Positions 35,290 through 44,375 of a DNA stretch of 64,000 nt are shown piece after piece (the first letter of the stretch is position 1; every line of letters starts with the position of its first letter). The DNA comes from an uncultured Colwellia sp. (GTDB taxonomy: Bacteria; Pseudomonadota; Gammaproteobacteria; Enterobacterales; Alteromonadaceae). Position numbers and translations under genes: made by a program. The notes beneath the pieces were generated by a model that worked only from the letters and a program-made list of their open reading frames with translations, made no database searches and was not told the origin of the DNA. Location of the stretch: NCBI GenBank assembly GCA_913062815.1, contig CAJXWZ010000006.1, forward strand, positions 62,001 to 126,000, written 5' to 3'.

Positions 35290-36197
35290 TTGATTAAATT
35301 TCGCAATTTAAATTCCCTTGGTGTTAATCCATAAAACTGTTTAAAACATCGACTAAAATGGCTCGCATTATTAAAACCTAACTCATAGCAAGTTTGTGTA
35401 ATTTGTTTGCCTTGTTTTATATATTGTGCTGCTTGTTTCAAACGTAATTGTTGTTGAAAAGCCATAGGACTACAACCAAAGTGAGTTCTAAATTCATTAA
35501 AAAATTTTGTTCTGCCCATACAAGCCATGCGCGCTAAAAGATCTAGCTCTAAGTTTTTGCCTAAATCTTGCTTTATATAGCTAACAACGGCAGTTAAGCC
35601 ATTATTGTCTGGCTGTTGCTGACAAAACGATAGCATGAAATCTCGCGTTTGATGGCGTAATAATCGAATGGTTAGCTCTGATACAGCAAGAGAAATCATC
35701 GCACTTCGGTCTTGATGATTCTCGCCATAAATTTGTACAATTCGATTTAGCAGGCCCTGTGTTTGACTATTATGATGGGTATGGACAAGTTGATGATTAT
35801 AGTGCCAATGACCAAACTCCTGATCTATAGGGCAATTCTCATTCAAACTATCAGCAACTTGCTTAATTCTCTCTGTAGAAATTTCTATGGCTAGACAAGT
35901 GGTTGGCTGTATTAACTGCGCGGTTGGAAAATCAATTTCTACCTTACTATCGGGTGCCATTACAAAAGACTCATGAGGCAAGAATTCACTATTGAAATGT
36001 GCTTCATCACTATGCATTACTTTTTTACCCGTCACCATGGCACAAAAAAGTAATTGATCTGATTTCAATTGCACACGCTCAGCTTGCTCATAGGTATCAT
36101 AAATACTGAGCTCTGATTCTGGCCCAGCAAAAGTGATTTTGTTCTCTACAAGTACTTTTGGAGAGCTTCTCGTATTGTCTATGTACGGTGAAATCAT
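35286..36197 (-). CDS. AraC-family regulator
   Basis: 303 aa. N-terminal ligand domain (about 1-190; it has the AraC_N-like form of the cupin-type regulators, with EFLPHESFVMAPDS) and C-terminal AraC double helix-turn-helix (about 205-300), with LGFNNASHFSRCFKQFYGLTPREF as second motif. Divergent from the aldehyde dehydrogenase gene 143 bp away, which is its probable target. Not membrane bound, in contrast to the AraC protein at 13.6-14.8 kb. Confidence 0.9.
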   Translation of the reverse strand: MISPYIDNTRSSPKVLVENKITFAGPESELSIYDTYEQAERVQLKSDQLLFCAMVTGKKVMHSDEAHFNSEFLPHESFVMAPDSKVEIDFPTAQLIQPTTCLAIEISTERIKQVADSLNENCPIDQEFGHWHYNHQLVHTHHNSQTQGLLNRIVQIYGENHQDRSAMISLAVSELTIRLLRHQTRDFMLSFCQQQPDNNGLTAVVSYIKQDLGKNLELDLLARMACMGRTKFFNEFRTHFGCSPMAFQQQLRLKQAAQYIKQGKQITQTCYELGFNNASHFSRCFKQFYGLTPREFKLRNLIN

Positions 36198-36340
36198 AAT
36201 TGTTTATTCATCTTATTATCAATATGAACTAGCAGATAAGTTTTGTGAATTTTCAGCATAGTTAAACTAAACCTTAATGACTAAAGTAAATCGAGTAGCT
36301 ATATAAAACAACTAAAACATTTTTATCTAAAGGAATCATT

Positions 36341-37861
36341 ATGATATATGCATCACCTGGAAGCGAAAATTCAGTCATTAACTTTAAAGAGCGCTATCAA
36401 AATTTTATTGGGGGTCAATGGGTAGAGCCACAAAACGGGGCATACTTTGATAATATTAGCCCGGTCAATGGACAAAGCTTTTGCCAAATTCCCCGTTCAG
36501 ATGCAAAAGATATTGAATTAGCTATAGACGCGGCTCATAAAGCGAAAGATGTTTGGGCTGCTACATCCGTCACTGAACGTTCAAATATTTTATTAAAAAT
36601 TGCCGATGTTATAGAACAAAATATAGAAAAACTCGCCATTGCGGAAACCTGGGATAATGGTAAAGCCGTGCGAGAAACGTTAGCTGCCGATATACCATTA
36701 GCGGTAGATCACTTCCGCTACTTCGCTGGCTGTCTGCGCGCCCAAGAAGGCTCTATTGGTGAAATAGATGAGAACACTGTTTCTTATCATTTTCATGAAC
36801 CCCTTGGTGTTGTTGGACAAATAATTCCTTGGAACTTCCCTATTCTCATGGCTGCTTGGAAACTAGCGCCTGCGCTTGCTGCTGGCAACTGTGTGATATT
36901 GAAGCCAGCCGAACAAACCCCGGCTTCAATTTTAGTGCTTACAGAATTAATTGAGCACCTACTTCCAACGGGTATACTTAATATTGTTAATGGTTATGGT
37001 AAAGAAGCCGGTGAAGCGTTGGCAACAAGTAAGCGTATCGCGAAAATTGCATTCACAGGTTCAACACCTGTTGGCTCACATATTTTAAAATGTGCCGCTG
37101 AAAATATTATTCCTTCAACGGTAGAGCTAGGCGGAAAATCCCCTAATATTTTCTTTAATGATGTTATTGAACAAGAAGATGAATATTTAAGTAAATGTAT
37201 TGAAGGTGCAGTACTGGCTTACTTTAATCAAGGAGAAGTATGTACTTGCCCTTCTAGGCTACTAGTACAAGAAGATGCCTACCCCAAGTTTGTTGAGATG
37301 GTAATAGAGCGTACCAAAGCAATTAAGCGTGGTAATCCGCTAGATACTGAAACCATGGTTGGCGCGCAAGTATCTCAAGCACAATATGAAAAGATTTTAT
37401 CTTACATTGATATAGGTAAAGAAGAAGGTGCTCAAGTCTTAATGGGAGGCGATGTTGAACAAGTATCAACCGACATCAGTGAGGGTTACTATATTAAACC
37501 AACATTACTAAAAGGCACTAATGATATGCGGGTTTTCCAAGAAGAAATTTTTGGCCCTGTTATTTCAGTCACAACCTTTAAAGATGAAGCCGAAGCACTT
37601 GCCATTGCCAATGATTCAGAGTTTGGTTTGGGTGCTGGGGTATGGACACGCGATACCAATCTTGCCTATAGAATGGGGCGAAAAATTCAAGCTGGTCGTG
37701 TTTGGACAAATTGCTATCACATGTACCCTGCACATGCTGCATTTGGCGGTTATAAGAAATCAGGCGTTGGCCGTGAAACTCATAAAATGGCCCTAGAACA
37801 TTACCAACAAACCAAAAACTTGTTAGTGAGCTACGATATAAATCCGTTAGGATTTTTCTAA
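36341..37861 (+). CDS. NAD-dependent aldehyde dehydrogenase (ExaC/AldB-like)
   Basis: 506 aa, the usual size. Aldehyde dehydrogenase with PWNFP cofactor motif, VELGGKSPN around the general base Glu, and catalytic Cys301 or Cys303 in GEVCTCPSR. The start [11 protein letters not shown] and the end [15 protein letters not shown] resemble acetaldehyde dehydrogenases of the ExaC/AldB group that oxidise acetaldehyde to acetate. An alcohol dehydrogenase gene is not nearby. AAAGGA lies 7 nt before ATG. Probably induced through the divergent AraC regulator. Confidence 0.87.
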   Translation: MIYASPGSENSVINFKERYQNFIGGQWVEPQNGAYFDNISPVNGQSFCQIPRSDAKDIELAIDAAHKAKDVWAATSVTERSNILLKIADVIEQNIEKLAIAETWDNGKAVRETLAADIPLAVDHFRYFAGCLRAQEGSIGEIDENTVSYHFHEPLGVVGQIIPWNFPILMAAWKLAPALAAGNCVILKPAEQTPASILVLTELIEHLLPTGILNIVNGYGKEAGEALATSKRIAKIAFTGSTPVGSHILKCAAENIIPSTVELGGKSPNIFFNDVIEQEDEYLSKCIEGAVLAYFNQGEVCTCPSRLLVQEDAYPKFVEMVIERTKAIKRGNPLDTETMVGAQVSQAQYEKILSYIDIGKEEGAQVLMGGDVEQVSTDISEGYYIKPTLLKGTNDMRVFQEEIFGPVISVTTFKDEAEALAIANDSEFGLGAGVWTRDTNLAYRMGRKIQAGRVWTNCYHMYPAHAAFGGYKKSGVGRETHKMALEHYQQTKNLLVSYDINPLGFF

Positions 37862-37886
37862 GCAAGCTCAAGCTTTTAAATCACCA

Positions 37887-37925
37887 AAACAGCCATGACA
37901 TTTTATTTGTTATGGCTGTTTTTTT
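37887..37925 (+). terminator. Terminator after the aldehyde dehydrogenase
   Basis: AAACAGCCATGACA, 7-nt loop, TGTTATGGCTGTTT then T-run; 14-bp stem with one G-T pair. Confidence 0.88.
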
Positions 37926-37994
37926 GCTAGCTATACAATACGTTATTGATGATAATACTTGCCATAATTATCAACTGAAAATGATTCATATTTT

Positions 37995-38768
37995 ATGAGC
38001 AAAAAATTCTACGTTGTTTGGAAAGGCGTTAACACAGGTGTATTTTCAACTTGGTCTGAAGTACAAGCTAATACTCAAGGTCGCTCCGACGCACAGTTTA
38101 TGGGCTTCCCTTCTAAAGCCGAGGCGGAATCTGCATTTGCGTCTACCTACACTAAAGCGTTAATGAAGCGTTCTTTAAGTAATAAAAGTGCAACCTCCAG
38201 TAAAAAAGCAGCAAGTAAAGTCGCTCCAGCAGCAGCTCAAGGCGAAAGTGCTGACATTCAAATATATTGCGATGGTGCTTGCTCACCAAATCCGGGTAAA
38301 TCTGGCACTGGTTTGGCTTTATACCAACAAGGCAAACCTACCGCTCTTTATTACGGTTTATACAACGCGAAAGGCACCAACAATACTGCAGAGCTAAACG
38401 GTATGTTGATGTCTTTTAAACTTGCTCAAAAGCAATTAAAAACAGCGAGTAAAGTACAAATACTATCTGACTCAAAATATTCAATTGATTGCATTACAAA
38501 GTGGGCTAAAGGTTGGCAAGCCAAGGGGTGGACACGTGGCAAAGGCGAAGAAATTAAAAATGTTGAACAGGTTAAAGAATGCTTTGCCATTTATCAAGTA
38601 TTGAAGAGCCAATTAATCATCTCACATGTTAGGGCCCACGCCGATATTGAAGGTAATGAGTTAGCTGATCGCATGGCCGTTTTAGCAAGAAAAGAACAAC
38701 AGGCCTCGTTCATACAATATCAAGGTGATCTCGATGTTCGTTCCATTCTTGCGATGGAATCTGGTTAA
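37995..38768 (+). CDS. rnhA: RNase HI with N-terminal hybrid-binding domain
   Basis: 257 aa. Residues 3-46 are the caulimovirus/RNase H1-type hybrid-binding domain (FYVVWKGVNTGVFSTWSEV), then a low-complexity Lys/Ala/Ser linker (about 55-80), then a type 1 RNase H domain with the four acidic residues Asp93 (YCDGACSPNPG), Glu133 (AELNG), Asp159 (LSDSKYS) and Asp225 (ELADRM), and the DEDD-type basic protrusion (KGWQAKGWTRGKGEE). It degrades RNA of RNA-DNA hybrids. Such two-domain form is the eukaryotic-type RNase H1 layout, also found in some bacteria. Followed within 3 bp by an MFS transporter gene. Confidence 0.92.
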   Translation: MSKKFYVVWKGVNTGVFSTWSEVQANTQGRSDAQFMGFPSKAEAESAFASTYTKALMKRSLSNKSATSSKKAASKVAPAAAQGESADIQIYCDGACSPNPGKSGTGLALYQQGKPTALYYGLYNAKGTNNTAELNGMLMSFKLAQKQLKTASKVQILSDSKYSIDCITKWAKGWQAKGWTRGKGEEIKNVEQVKECFAIYQVLKSQLIISHVRAHADIEGNELADRMAVLARKEQQASFIQYQGDLDVRSILAMESG

Positions 38769-38771
38769 TTT

Positions 38772-40031
38772 ATGCTTATCATTGCACTAATTCTGACGCT
38801 CATTGTTGTTTCAGCCATAGTGCTGACTAAAAAGTTTAACTTAACACGTAATATCAGTTTGCTTTTTATGGCACAACCATTAGTTATGTGCTCTGCGCCC
38901 ATTATTGTTTTTATCGGTGGACTATTATCAAGCGAGCTTACCTCTAATGCTTCTTTAGCAACTCTACCCATCACTTTATTGATATTAGGTATAGCCGCGG
39001 GTTCTATTCCAGGAGCAATGTTGGCTAAAGCAAAAGGAAGAAAGTTTGCAATATTCACCGGCTTTAGTTGTCTCTTTATTGCGGCCTTGTTATCCGTTTT
39101 GGCGACCAAGGTTGCTTCATTTGAACTGTTTTCATTGGCAAGTTTTCTTTTCGGCACTGGCGGAGCTTTCACACAACAGCTCAGGTTCGCAGCGATAGAA
39201 AGTACTAAAAATGCAAATGATATTCCGAAAGTTTTAGCTATATTGATGTTAAGTGGTGTGTTTGCTGCATTTTTAGGCCCTGAAATTGCCGTAATCGGCA
39301 AAAATTGGCTTAACTCACCTCATGGTTATGCTGGCTCATTTATGTTTTTAACAATATTTATTGGCCTAGCTGCCGTTATTATGTTGTTCTTTGAAGAACC
39401 TAAAATAATGGAAGACTCCAGTACAGGTGGTACTCGTGCTTTATCAACCATCATTAAACAACCAATCTTCATGATTGCTATTAGTACTGCCACCATAGGT
39501 TTTGCTCTAATGAGCTATTTAATGACCGCAACTCCGTTAAGTATGCATCATATGCAAGGACATAGCCTTATTGAAACTAAGTGGGTAATTCAGACTCATA
39601 TTGCCGCGATGTATTTGCCTTCTATAATTACGCCTTGGTTAGTAAAGAAGGTAGCCTTAAAAGGTCTACTCATTAGCGGCAGTATTATTTACATTATAGT
39701 GGCTTTTATTGCTTTTTCAGGCCAAGAAGTTATACATTATTGGTGGGCACTGCTGTTATTAGGTATCGGTTGGAACTTTTTGTTTCTAACGGGAACCTCA
39801 TTGCTACCACAAAGCTATAAAGCCAGTGAAAGACATAAAGTACAAGCGACAAACGACTTTATTTTATTTGGTTTTCAAGCTATTGCATCGCTAATGGCTG
39901 GTTGGGTTCTATTTACTGGCGGCTGGAGTTCTGTCGTAGTAACTAGCCTGCCCTTTATCGTCGCCTTGTTTTTTGTGAATTTAGCTTATTTTTCTTTTAT
40001 AAAAGCAAAAAATCAAATTAAATCGAATTAA
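38772..40031 (+). CDS. MFS transporter
   Basis: 419 aa, 12 hydrophobic segments in two halves with a cytoplasmic loop (FFEEPKIMEDSSTGG) in the middle. General major-facilitator features (a GxxxxAKxxGRK loop between helices 2 and 3; WxALLLLGIGWNFLFL in the second half). The substrate cannot be told; drug or metabolite efflux is possible. It starts 3 bp after the RNase H stop, so it is co-transcribed. Confidence 0.85.
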   Translation: MLIIALILTLIVVSAIVLTKKFNLTRNISLLFMAQPLVMCSAPIIVFIGGLLSSELTSNASLATLPITLLILGIAAGSIPGAMLAKAKGRKFAIFTGFSCLFIAALLSVLATKVASFELFSLASFLFGTGGAFTQQLRFAAIESTKNANDIPKVLAILMLSGVFAAFLGPEIAVIGKNWLNSPHGYAGSFMFLTIFIGLAAVIMLFFEEPKIMEDSSTGGTRALSTIIKQPIFMIAISTATIGFALMSYLMTATPLSMHHMQGHSLIETKWVIQTHIAAMYLPSIITPWLVKKVALKGLLISGSIIYIIVAFIAFSGQEVIHYWWALLLLGIGWNFLFLTGTSLLPQSYKASERHKVQATNDFILFGFQAIASLMAGWVLFTGGWSSVVVTSLPFIVALFFVNLAYFSFIKAKNQIKSN

Positions 40032-40053
40032 ATAAACGTTAAGGAGTTATATA

Positions 40054-40290
40054 ATGAGTGGCACTACTATGGTTGTAGTTATTGTTTGTGTGGTTTTCGG
40101 TGTTATCTATGAAATGTACAAAAAACATTTAGAATTTAAAGAAAAAACAACCTCTCACAATGAGACAACTGATGAACAAAGTGAGTTGCTTAAACAACAA
40201 GTTAAAAATTTAGCTGAACGCGTACAAGTGCTAGAAAAAATCGTTACTGACGAAGGCTATCAAGTTCAAAAGGACATCAATAACTTATAA
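40054..40290 (+). CDS. PspB-like small membrane protein
   Basis: 78 aa. One N-terminal membrane helix (about 5-20) followed by a charged helical region with a heptad-like leucine pattern (LLKQQVKNLAERVQVLEKIVTDEGYQVQKDINNL), the form of phage-shock protein B. The VLEKIVTDEGY block is characteristic of PspB-like proteins. No pspA or pspC is in the window, so it may act alone. GGAG 8 nt before ATG. Confidence 0.65.
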   Translation: MSGTTMVVVIVCVVFGVIYEMYKKHLEFKEKTTSHNETTDEQSELLKQQVKNLAERVQVLEKIVTDEGYQVQKDINNL

Positions 40291-40301
40291 AGGATTAACG
40301 A

Positions 40302-40496
40302 TTGAAATTAATTATGAAAACTGAGTTCGATAACCTCAGACTTAATAGCAAACATAGTTATGAAACTGACAGCAACGGTGAAAAGCAAATTGTAAAAATA
40401 TATGCTAAAGAGTTATTGATTGCTAAAAAAGTAAAACATAAAAAATCATTGCGTTACTTTGGCATCAAAAATTATAAAGACTACTTAACAACTTAA
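40302..40496 (+). CDS. Small conserved hypothetical protein
   Basis: 64 aa, basic, soluble; no known motif. TTG 40302 is supported by AAAGGA 7-8 nt upstream; the in-frame ATG 40314 would be too far from it, so I choose TTG with reservation. It lies 11 bp after the PspB-like gene and shares its direction, probably the last gene of the RNase H-MFS-PspB-like operon. Confidence 0.5.
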   Translation: MKLIMKTEFDNLRLNSKHSYETDSNGEKQIVKIYAKELLIAKKVKHKKSLRYFGIKNYKDYLTT

Positions 40497-40564
40497 CGGC
40501 TAATATAATTGAACATTATGTCGGCTTTAGCTGATTAAATGTTCAAAACCACTTTACCTTAAAC

Positions 40565-40909
40565 TCATTTTTTTAACATGGACTTCAAGTCTGCAAAGGG
40601 GTTGTAAGTAGCTGTATCTTGATTACTTTCTCCAGCGACCACTTCAGTTTTATAGTTCGCATGCTCGGTATATTTAGCATGTTCATTATCATGGCAATAA
40701 ATACACAATAACTCCCAGTTACTACCATCGTTAGGGTTATTAGTGTGATCATGGTCAACATGGTGTACGGTCAACTCTTTAATATTTGAATAAACAAATT
40801 CGCGTGCACAACGACCACATACCCAAGGAAATAGCTTTAAAGCACGGTCTCTGTAGCCTTTTTCTTGTTGTTTATAATTAGCACTGCTGCCGTAACGATC
40901 TGAAGACAT
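40565..40909 (-). CDS. yajD: HNH nuclease YajD
   Basis: 114 aa. Small HNH endonuclease-like protein: a zinc-binding pair CGRC (about 31-34), the HNH core TVHHVDHDHTNNPNDGSNWELLC and a second pair CIYCHD. The match to E. coli YajD is clear over the core, with a different C-terminal tail (NPFADLKSMLKK). Physiological role unknown. Monocistronic, minus strand. Confidence 0.88.
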   Translation of the reverse strand: MSSDRYGSSANYKQQEKGYRDRALKLFPWVCGRCAREFVYSNIKELTVHHVDHDHTNNPNDGSNWELLCIYCHDNEHAKYTEHANYKTEVVAGESNQDTATYNPFADLKSMLKK

Positions 40910-40991
40910 TTTTTGCCCTTTGAGAATTAATGTTTTGTATTTTTTTATATGATAAAAAACATCGTTGAGAAAAACAAATGGTAACTTTAGT

Positions 40992-41369
40992 TTACTCTGT
41001 TAGCTGTGCAAATGTTTTGCCATGGGGAATAGGTTTTCGCGACTTGGCATCAACTTGTACAAAAACAATATCATCGGCCAAACAAATCGTTTTTTTAGTC
41101 GCTTTATTACGAACTAAGCAAGTGATTGTGATTGAAGTATTACCTACCTTCTTTGTTTCTAAGCCAAATTCAACTACATCACCCTGCATTGCGGCTGATT
41201 CAAAGTTGATTTCGCCTATATGCTTAGTGACTAAACAATTAGTTTCTAACTGACAGATAGCATAAATTGCAGCCTCTTCGTCAATCCATTCAAGAGCACG
41301 ACCACCAAACAGCGAGTTGGCATAGTTAAGATCACTAGGCATCACTAAACGACGAGATAAAAAGCGCAT
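40992..41369 (-). CDS. Acyl-CoA thioesterase, hotdog fold
   Basis: 125 aa. Hotdog-fold thioesterase of the YciA/ACOT group: RLVMPSDLNYANSLFGGRALEWIDEEAA contains the Asn-His/Asp-type active-site region; the VTKHIGEINFESAAMQGDVVEF segment forms the second part of the fold. It hydrolyses acyl-CoA; chain preference is not visible. The product ends with LTE. Monocistronic. Confidence 0.85.
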   Translation of the reverse strand: MRFLSRRLVMPSDLNYANSLFGGRALEWIDEEAAIYAICQLETNCLVTKHIGEINFESAAMQGDVVEFGLETKKVGNTSITITCLVRNKATKKTICLADDIVFVQVDAKSRKPIPHGKTFAQLTE

Positions 41370-41421
41370 AAAAAATCTTAGGGTAAAGGTAAAGTTATTT
41401 AATTATAACGCTATATAAAAC

Positions 41422-41464
41422 AAAACCACCACAAGCGAGTTAAATTACTTACTTATGGTGGTTT
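41422..41464 (-). terminator. Terminator of the DUF1707 gene
   Basis: On the minus strand AAACCACCA, 24-nt loop, TGGTGGTTT and then TTGTTTTAT. Lies 20 nt after the stop of the DUF1707 gene. Confidence 0.65.
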
Positions 41465-41484
41465 AATGATTCAGTTAATTAACT

Positions 41485-42132
41485 TTAAGAGAACAGTTTT
41501 TTTAGGCTGTCTGCCATATCAACAAACTTTTCTTTCATGCTGCGTTTAATTTCAATATCAATACCACTAAAAATTGAAATCCCTTCGATAATGATGGTGG
41601 GTGTCTCAATATTTGGGTTAGCGTGAGTGTTGGCGTCATTATCAATAGCACCAAAAATACAAAAGGCTTTTGAGACAACATTTACATTTTCAGGGACATA
41701 AATGTCATTGCCACTAAACAAACTAAAGACTTTAATATGAAGCTCTCTTTGGGTAAATTGGGCATGGGTTAAATCAATGTCACAGCCACTAAATAAACTA
41801 AAGAGTCTGAGCTCCTTTGGTACTCTCCAGTTACCACCTCGAGTACTGCCGCTAAAAATGTTAATCATGTACTCTACATCTTCAGTATTTCCTGAAACGA
41901 TATTAGGTGCTAAGTCTTGTTTTTTACTTTCTACGAAAGCTTTATCTACCGTCAAAGGCAAATCTTCAACGAGTGAAGCTAAGGTTTTATTACATTGCAC
42001 TTCCATTGCTTCATCTAGGCGTCTTTCAAACGCTTCATAAGATAATTCGCCATGACTATAATTCATGATCAATTGATCAATAACTTCGCTGCGCACTGTT
42101 TCGGTAGGTCTATCTTCAATTCTTACGGACAT
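41485..42132 (-). CDS. DUF1707 and LiaF-like cell-envelope protein
   Basis: 215 aa. The N-terminus (about 1-60) is a DUF1707 module: SVRIEDRPTETVRSEVIDQLIMNYSHG, then SYEAFERRLDEAM. The C-terminal part (about 85-200) is the LiaF-like/DUF2154 beta region: MINIFSGSTRGGNW, LFSLFSGCDIDL, IKVFSLFSGNDIYVP and CIFGAIDND. No membrane helix, in contrast to LiaF itself. LiaF proteins modulate envelope-stress responses in Gram-positives; here the role is unknown, but a PspB-like gene lies close by. Confidence 0.78.
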   Translation of the reverse strand: MSVRIEDRPTETVRSEVIDQLIMNYSHGELSYEAFERRLDEAMEVQCNKTLASLVEDLPLTVDKAFVESKKQDLAPNIVSGNTEDVEYMINIFSGSTRGGNWRVPKELRLFSLFSGCDIDLTHAQFTQRELHIKVFSLFSGNDIYVPENVNVVSKAFCIFGAIDNDANTHANPNIETPTIIIEGISIFSGIDIEIKRSMKEKFVDMADSLKKLFS

Positions 42133-42298
42133 TATCTTCCCCTATTTATACACATAACTTTCAATACCGCTTAAATCAGCAAATACCAAGCCAATAATTT
42201 TAACCATAAAATACAACAAGATAGAAAACAACAAGCTAAATATTATGTAAATAAAACGAGATATTAGCAAAATTTACCAACAATTAGTTTATATAACC

Positions 42299-42832
42299 TT
42301 ATAAGTTACGAATTTTAATGGCTGGATTACCCGCATAGAAGCAGCCATCATCAATGTCTTTTGTTACCACGCTTCCAGCACCAATAACACTGTTATCACC
42401 AATGGTAATACCTGCAAGTATGGTAACACCGCCGCCAATCCAAACGTTGTCACCAATAAAAATATCGCCTATATAGCTGTTTTTATCTAAACGGTTATTA
42501 GGATCCATATCATGAGAAACGCCCAGTAATTGCAAATTTGGACCAAGTAAACAATCGGAGCCGATATAAATTTTGCCTTGGGCGATGTCAGGCCCGTCAA
42601 TTATGGTGCAATGAGCATTAATAAAGCTTCTATCGCCAATACTAACAGTGCTGCCATAATCAATATGAAATCCATATTCAATAAAAACCTCTTCACCACA
42701 AGCACTAAATAAAGCTTTGAGTCGCTTTAAATTTCCTTTACTGGGGCTGCGAGTATATTGTCTGCATAACTCATGCACAGCTTTTCTTTGATTATTTAAT
42801 GCTGGCGTTATGCTAGTAAAGTGTCTTTTCAT
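42299..42832 (-). CDS. Sugar O-acetyltransferase (Maa/NodL-like)
   Basis: 177 aa. Left-handed parallel beta-helix (hexapeptide) acetyltransferase: about 60-175 with repeats such as VSIGDRSFINAHCTIID and IGDNVWIGGGVTILAGITIGDNSVIGAGSVVTKDI; the Maa-type N-terminal region is present. The active-site His lies in GVSHDMDPNNR. It acetylates a sugar such as maltose or galactoside with acetyl-CoA; the actual acceptor is unknown. Followed by miaE upstream with a 33-bp gap. Confidence 0.87.
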   Translation of the reverse strand: MKRHFTSITPALNNQRKAVHELCRQYTRSPSKGNLKRLKALFSACGEEVFIEYGFHIDYGSTVSIGDRSFINAHCTIIDGPDIAQGKIYIGSDCLLGPNLQLLGVSHDMDPNNRLDKNSYIGDIFIGDNVWIGGGVTILAGITIGDNSVIGAGSVVTKDIDDGCFYAGNPAIKIRNL

Positions 42833-42865
42833 AATTCAAATAACACAGTTTTTTGGCGGCAATGT

Positions 42866-43438
42866 TTAATGTAAAACCGCTTGAATTGGCAGCCCTTTAC
42901 ATATTTCAGCTTCAGCAATTAGTATTTCTTCTAAGCGAATATCAACTTCAGCTTTATCAAAATACTCATAAGCCAATTCTACAAATAAATTCTTATGTTT
43001 CTCTTCTGATTTAGCAATGGCAACATAAAAGTCTTTATCCTTACCTTCTGGTAACGCTTGTGATACTAACCAAAATTTTTCATAACCACGCGCTTCTATA
43101 ACCGCAGCAACCAACAACCTATCTAGTAAAAAATAACTCGTGCCGTTTCTAAATAAGGTTCTAATTTGATTAATGTACGGATCTTTTTTATCTTGTCCTA
43201 AGGTAACATCGCGCGCTACAAGCAGTTTTAATACTTGTTTAAAGTGAATAAGTTCTTCGATGGCTAAGTCTGTCATCGCTCGCACTAGTTTTGCTTTGTC
43301 AGGATAATGAGACAACATCGCCATTGCCATACCTGAGGCTTTTTTTTCTGCAGCCGCGTGGTCTTGTAAAAAGCGAGGAAAGTCTGCCAGCACAGCATCA
43401 GTCCAAGCCTGTGTAGTATTAAATTTTAGTTCGAACAT
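42866..43438 (-). CDS. miaE: tRNA-(ms2io6A)-hydroxylase MiaE
   Basis: 190 aa, the usual MiaE length. Non-heme diiron monooxygenase that hydroxylates ms2i6A37 in tRNA. Ferritin-like helices with metal ligands: EELIHFK, a Glu in AAVIEARGYEKF, EEKHKNLF. An in-frame start at 43552 would add 38 non-conserved residues and overlap the neighbour, so ATG 43438 is chosen; it lacks a good ribosome binding site. Confidence 0.9.
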   Translation of the reverse strand: MFELKFNTTQAWTDAVLADFPRFLQDHAAAEKKASGMAMAMLSHYPDKAKLVRAMTDLAIEELIHFKQVLKLLVARDVTLGQDKKDPYINQIRTLFRNGTSYFLLDRLLVAAVIEARGYEKFWLVSQALPEGKDKDFYVAIAKSEEKHKNLFVELAYEYFDKAEVDIRLEEILIAEAEICKGLPIQAVLH

Positions 43439-43508
43439 AGGAATATATTTTCTAGTTAGTAGTAAAGGTTCAAGTTTATGGTGAAGGATTTTACAGACAA
43501 AAGCGCTA

Positions 43509-44144
43509 TCAATAAAGGATCTTGTCAATTCGTCCTTTATTAGTCGATTCAACTTTCAGCACATTATATATATCTTGCCAAGCTTTCACTTTGCCACCAA
43601 TATTAATTCTTTCAAAATCATTTTTTTTGCTTTGTTCCGGAGCAATGTTTAGAAAAGCTAATACTTGTTGGTAGCTCTCTGGCTTACTAACATCAATCGT
43701 TAATAAATCTTCAGGTCGTTGTTGAAAATACGAAAAAACATCTTGTTGATGACGCTGATAACACTGAAGTAAAAATTCGTCTTGGCTTATATTTTCGGGG
43801 CTTAGCGGAGAGAAAACTTCATGGTAACAGCGTTTTAAATGCGGGTTAAAACCACCATCAGTACGCTGTAAATTAATAATCATTCGTTGCAGTAGTTGTT
43901 TTATTGAAGGTAACCAACTGCTACTTTCACGTGTTAAATAGATGAATTTGCTATTAGGAAAGTGCTTATCCAGTTGACGATAATCACAAAAGACTGGCGT
44001 ATCGGCAATAACTTGTGCTTGGTCAAATGCATGTTGAGTATAGGCATTATGAGCCGTTTTATAACCTAGGCCCAACATGGCTAGACAAACACTTGTGGTG
44101 GCAGTTCTGGGTAAGCCAATTATGAAGATTTTATTCGCTGTCAC
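43509..44144 (-). CDS. Sulfotransferase family protein
   Basis: 211 aa. 5'-phosphosulfate-binding P-loop at the start (IIGLPRTATTSVCLAM) and a later SKFIYLTRESSSW region corresponding to the 3'-phosphate site (LTRES); this fits the P-loop sulfotransferase superfamily. Substrate unknown. The RQLDKHFPNSKFIYLTRE region resembles the small proteobacterial family often noted as sulfotransferase domain. Probably co-transcribed with miaE downstream (70-bp gap). Confidence 0.78.
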   Translation of the reverse strand: MTANKIFIIGLPRTATTSVCLAMLGLGYKTAHNAYTQHAFDQAQVIADTPVFCDYRQLDKHFPNSKFIYLTRESSSWLPSIKQLLQRMIINLQRTDGGFNPHLKRCYHEVFSPLSPENISQDEFLLQCYQRHQQDVFSYFQQRPEDLLTIDVSKPESYQQVLAFLNIAPEQSKKNDFERINIGGKVKAWQDIYNVLKVESTNKGRIDKILY

Positions 44145-44280
44145 TTAGTTCTCGGACAAAATATTAATAAAAATGCATTGTAACATTGACTTGCATTAAT
44201 GAATATTTTGTATGTTAAATCAATGACAAATAAATCAAGTTTTTAATCAACTGAAGTAAATGGTTAAGCAATACGCTCAA

Positions 44281-44322
44281 GAATAAATTGAAGCAGCATT
44301 TCAAAACTGCTTCAATTTATTC
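44281..44322. terminator. Perfect 16-bp inverted repeat after the RND operon
   Basis: GAATAAATTGAAGCAG, 10-nt loop, CTGCTTCAATTTATTC. Lies 54 nt after the stop of the outer-membrane barrel gene (minus strand). No long T-run, but the stem is long enough to act as terminator or RNA-stabilising end. Confidence 0.6.
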
Positions 44323-44375
44323 TAATAAACCTCAGCGTAGTTGCTTATTTTGAAGGAGAAGATAATTAATTTATG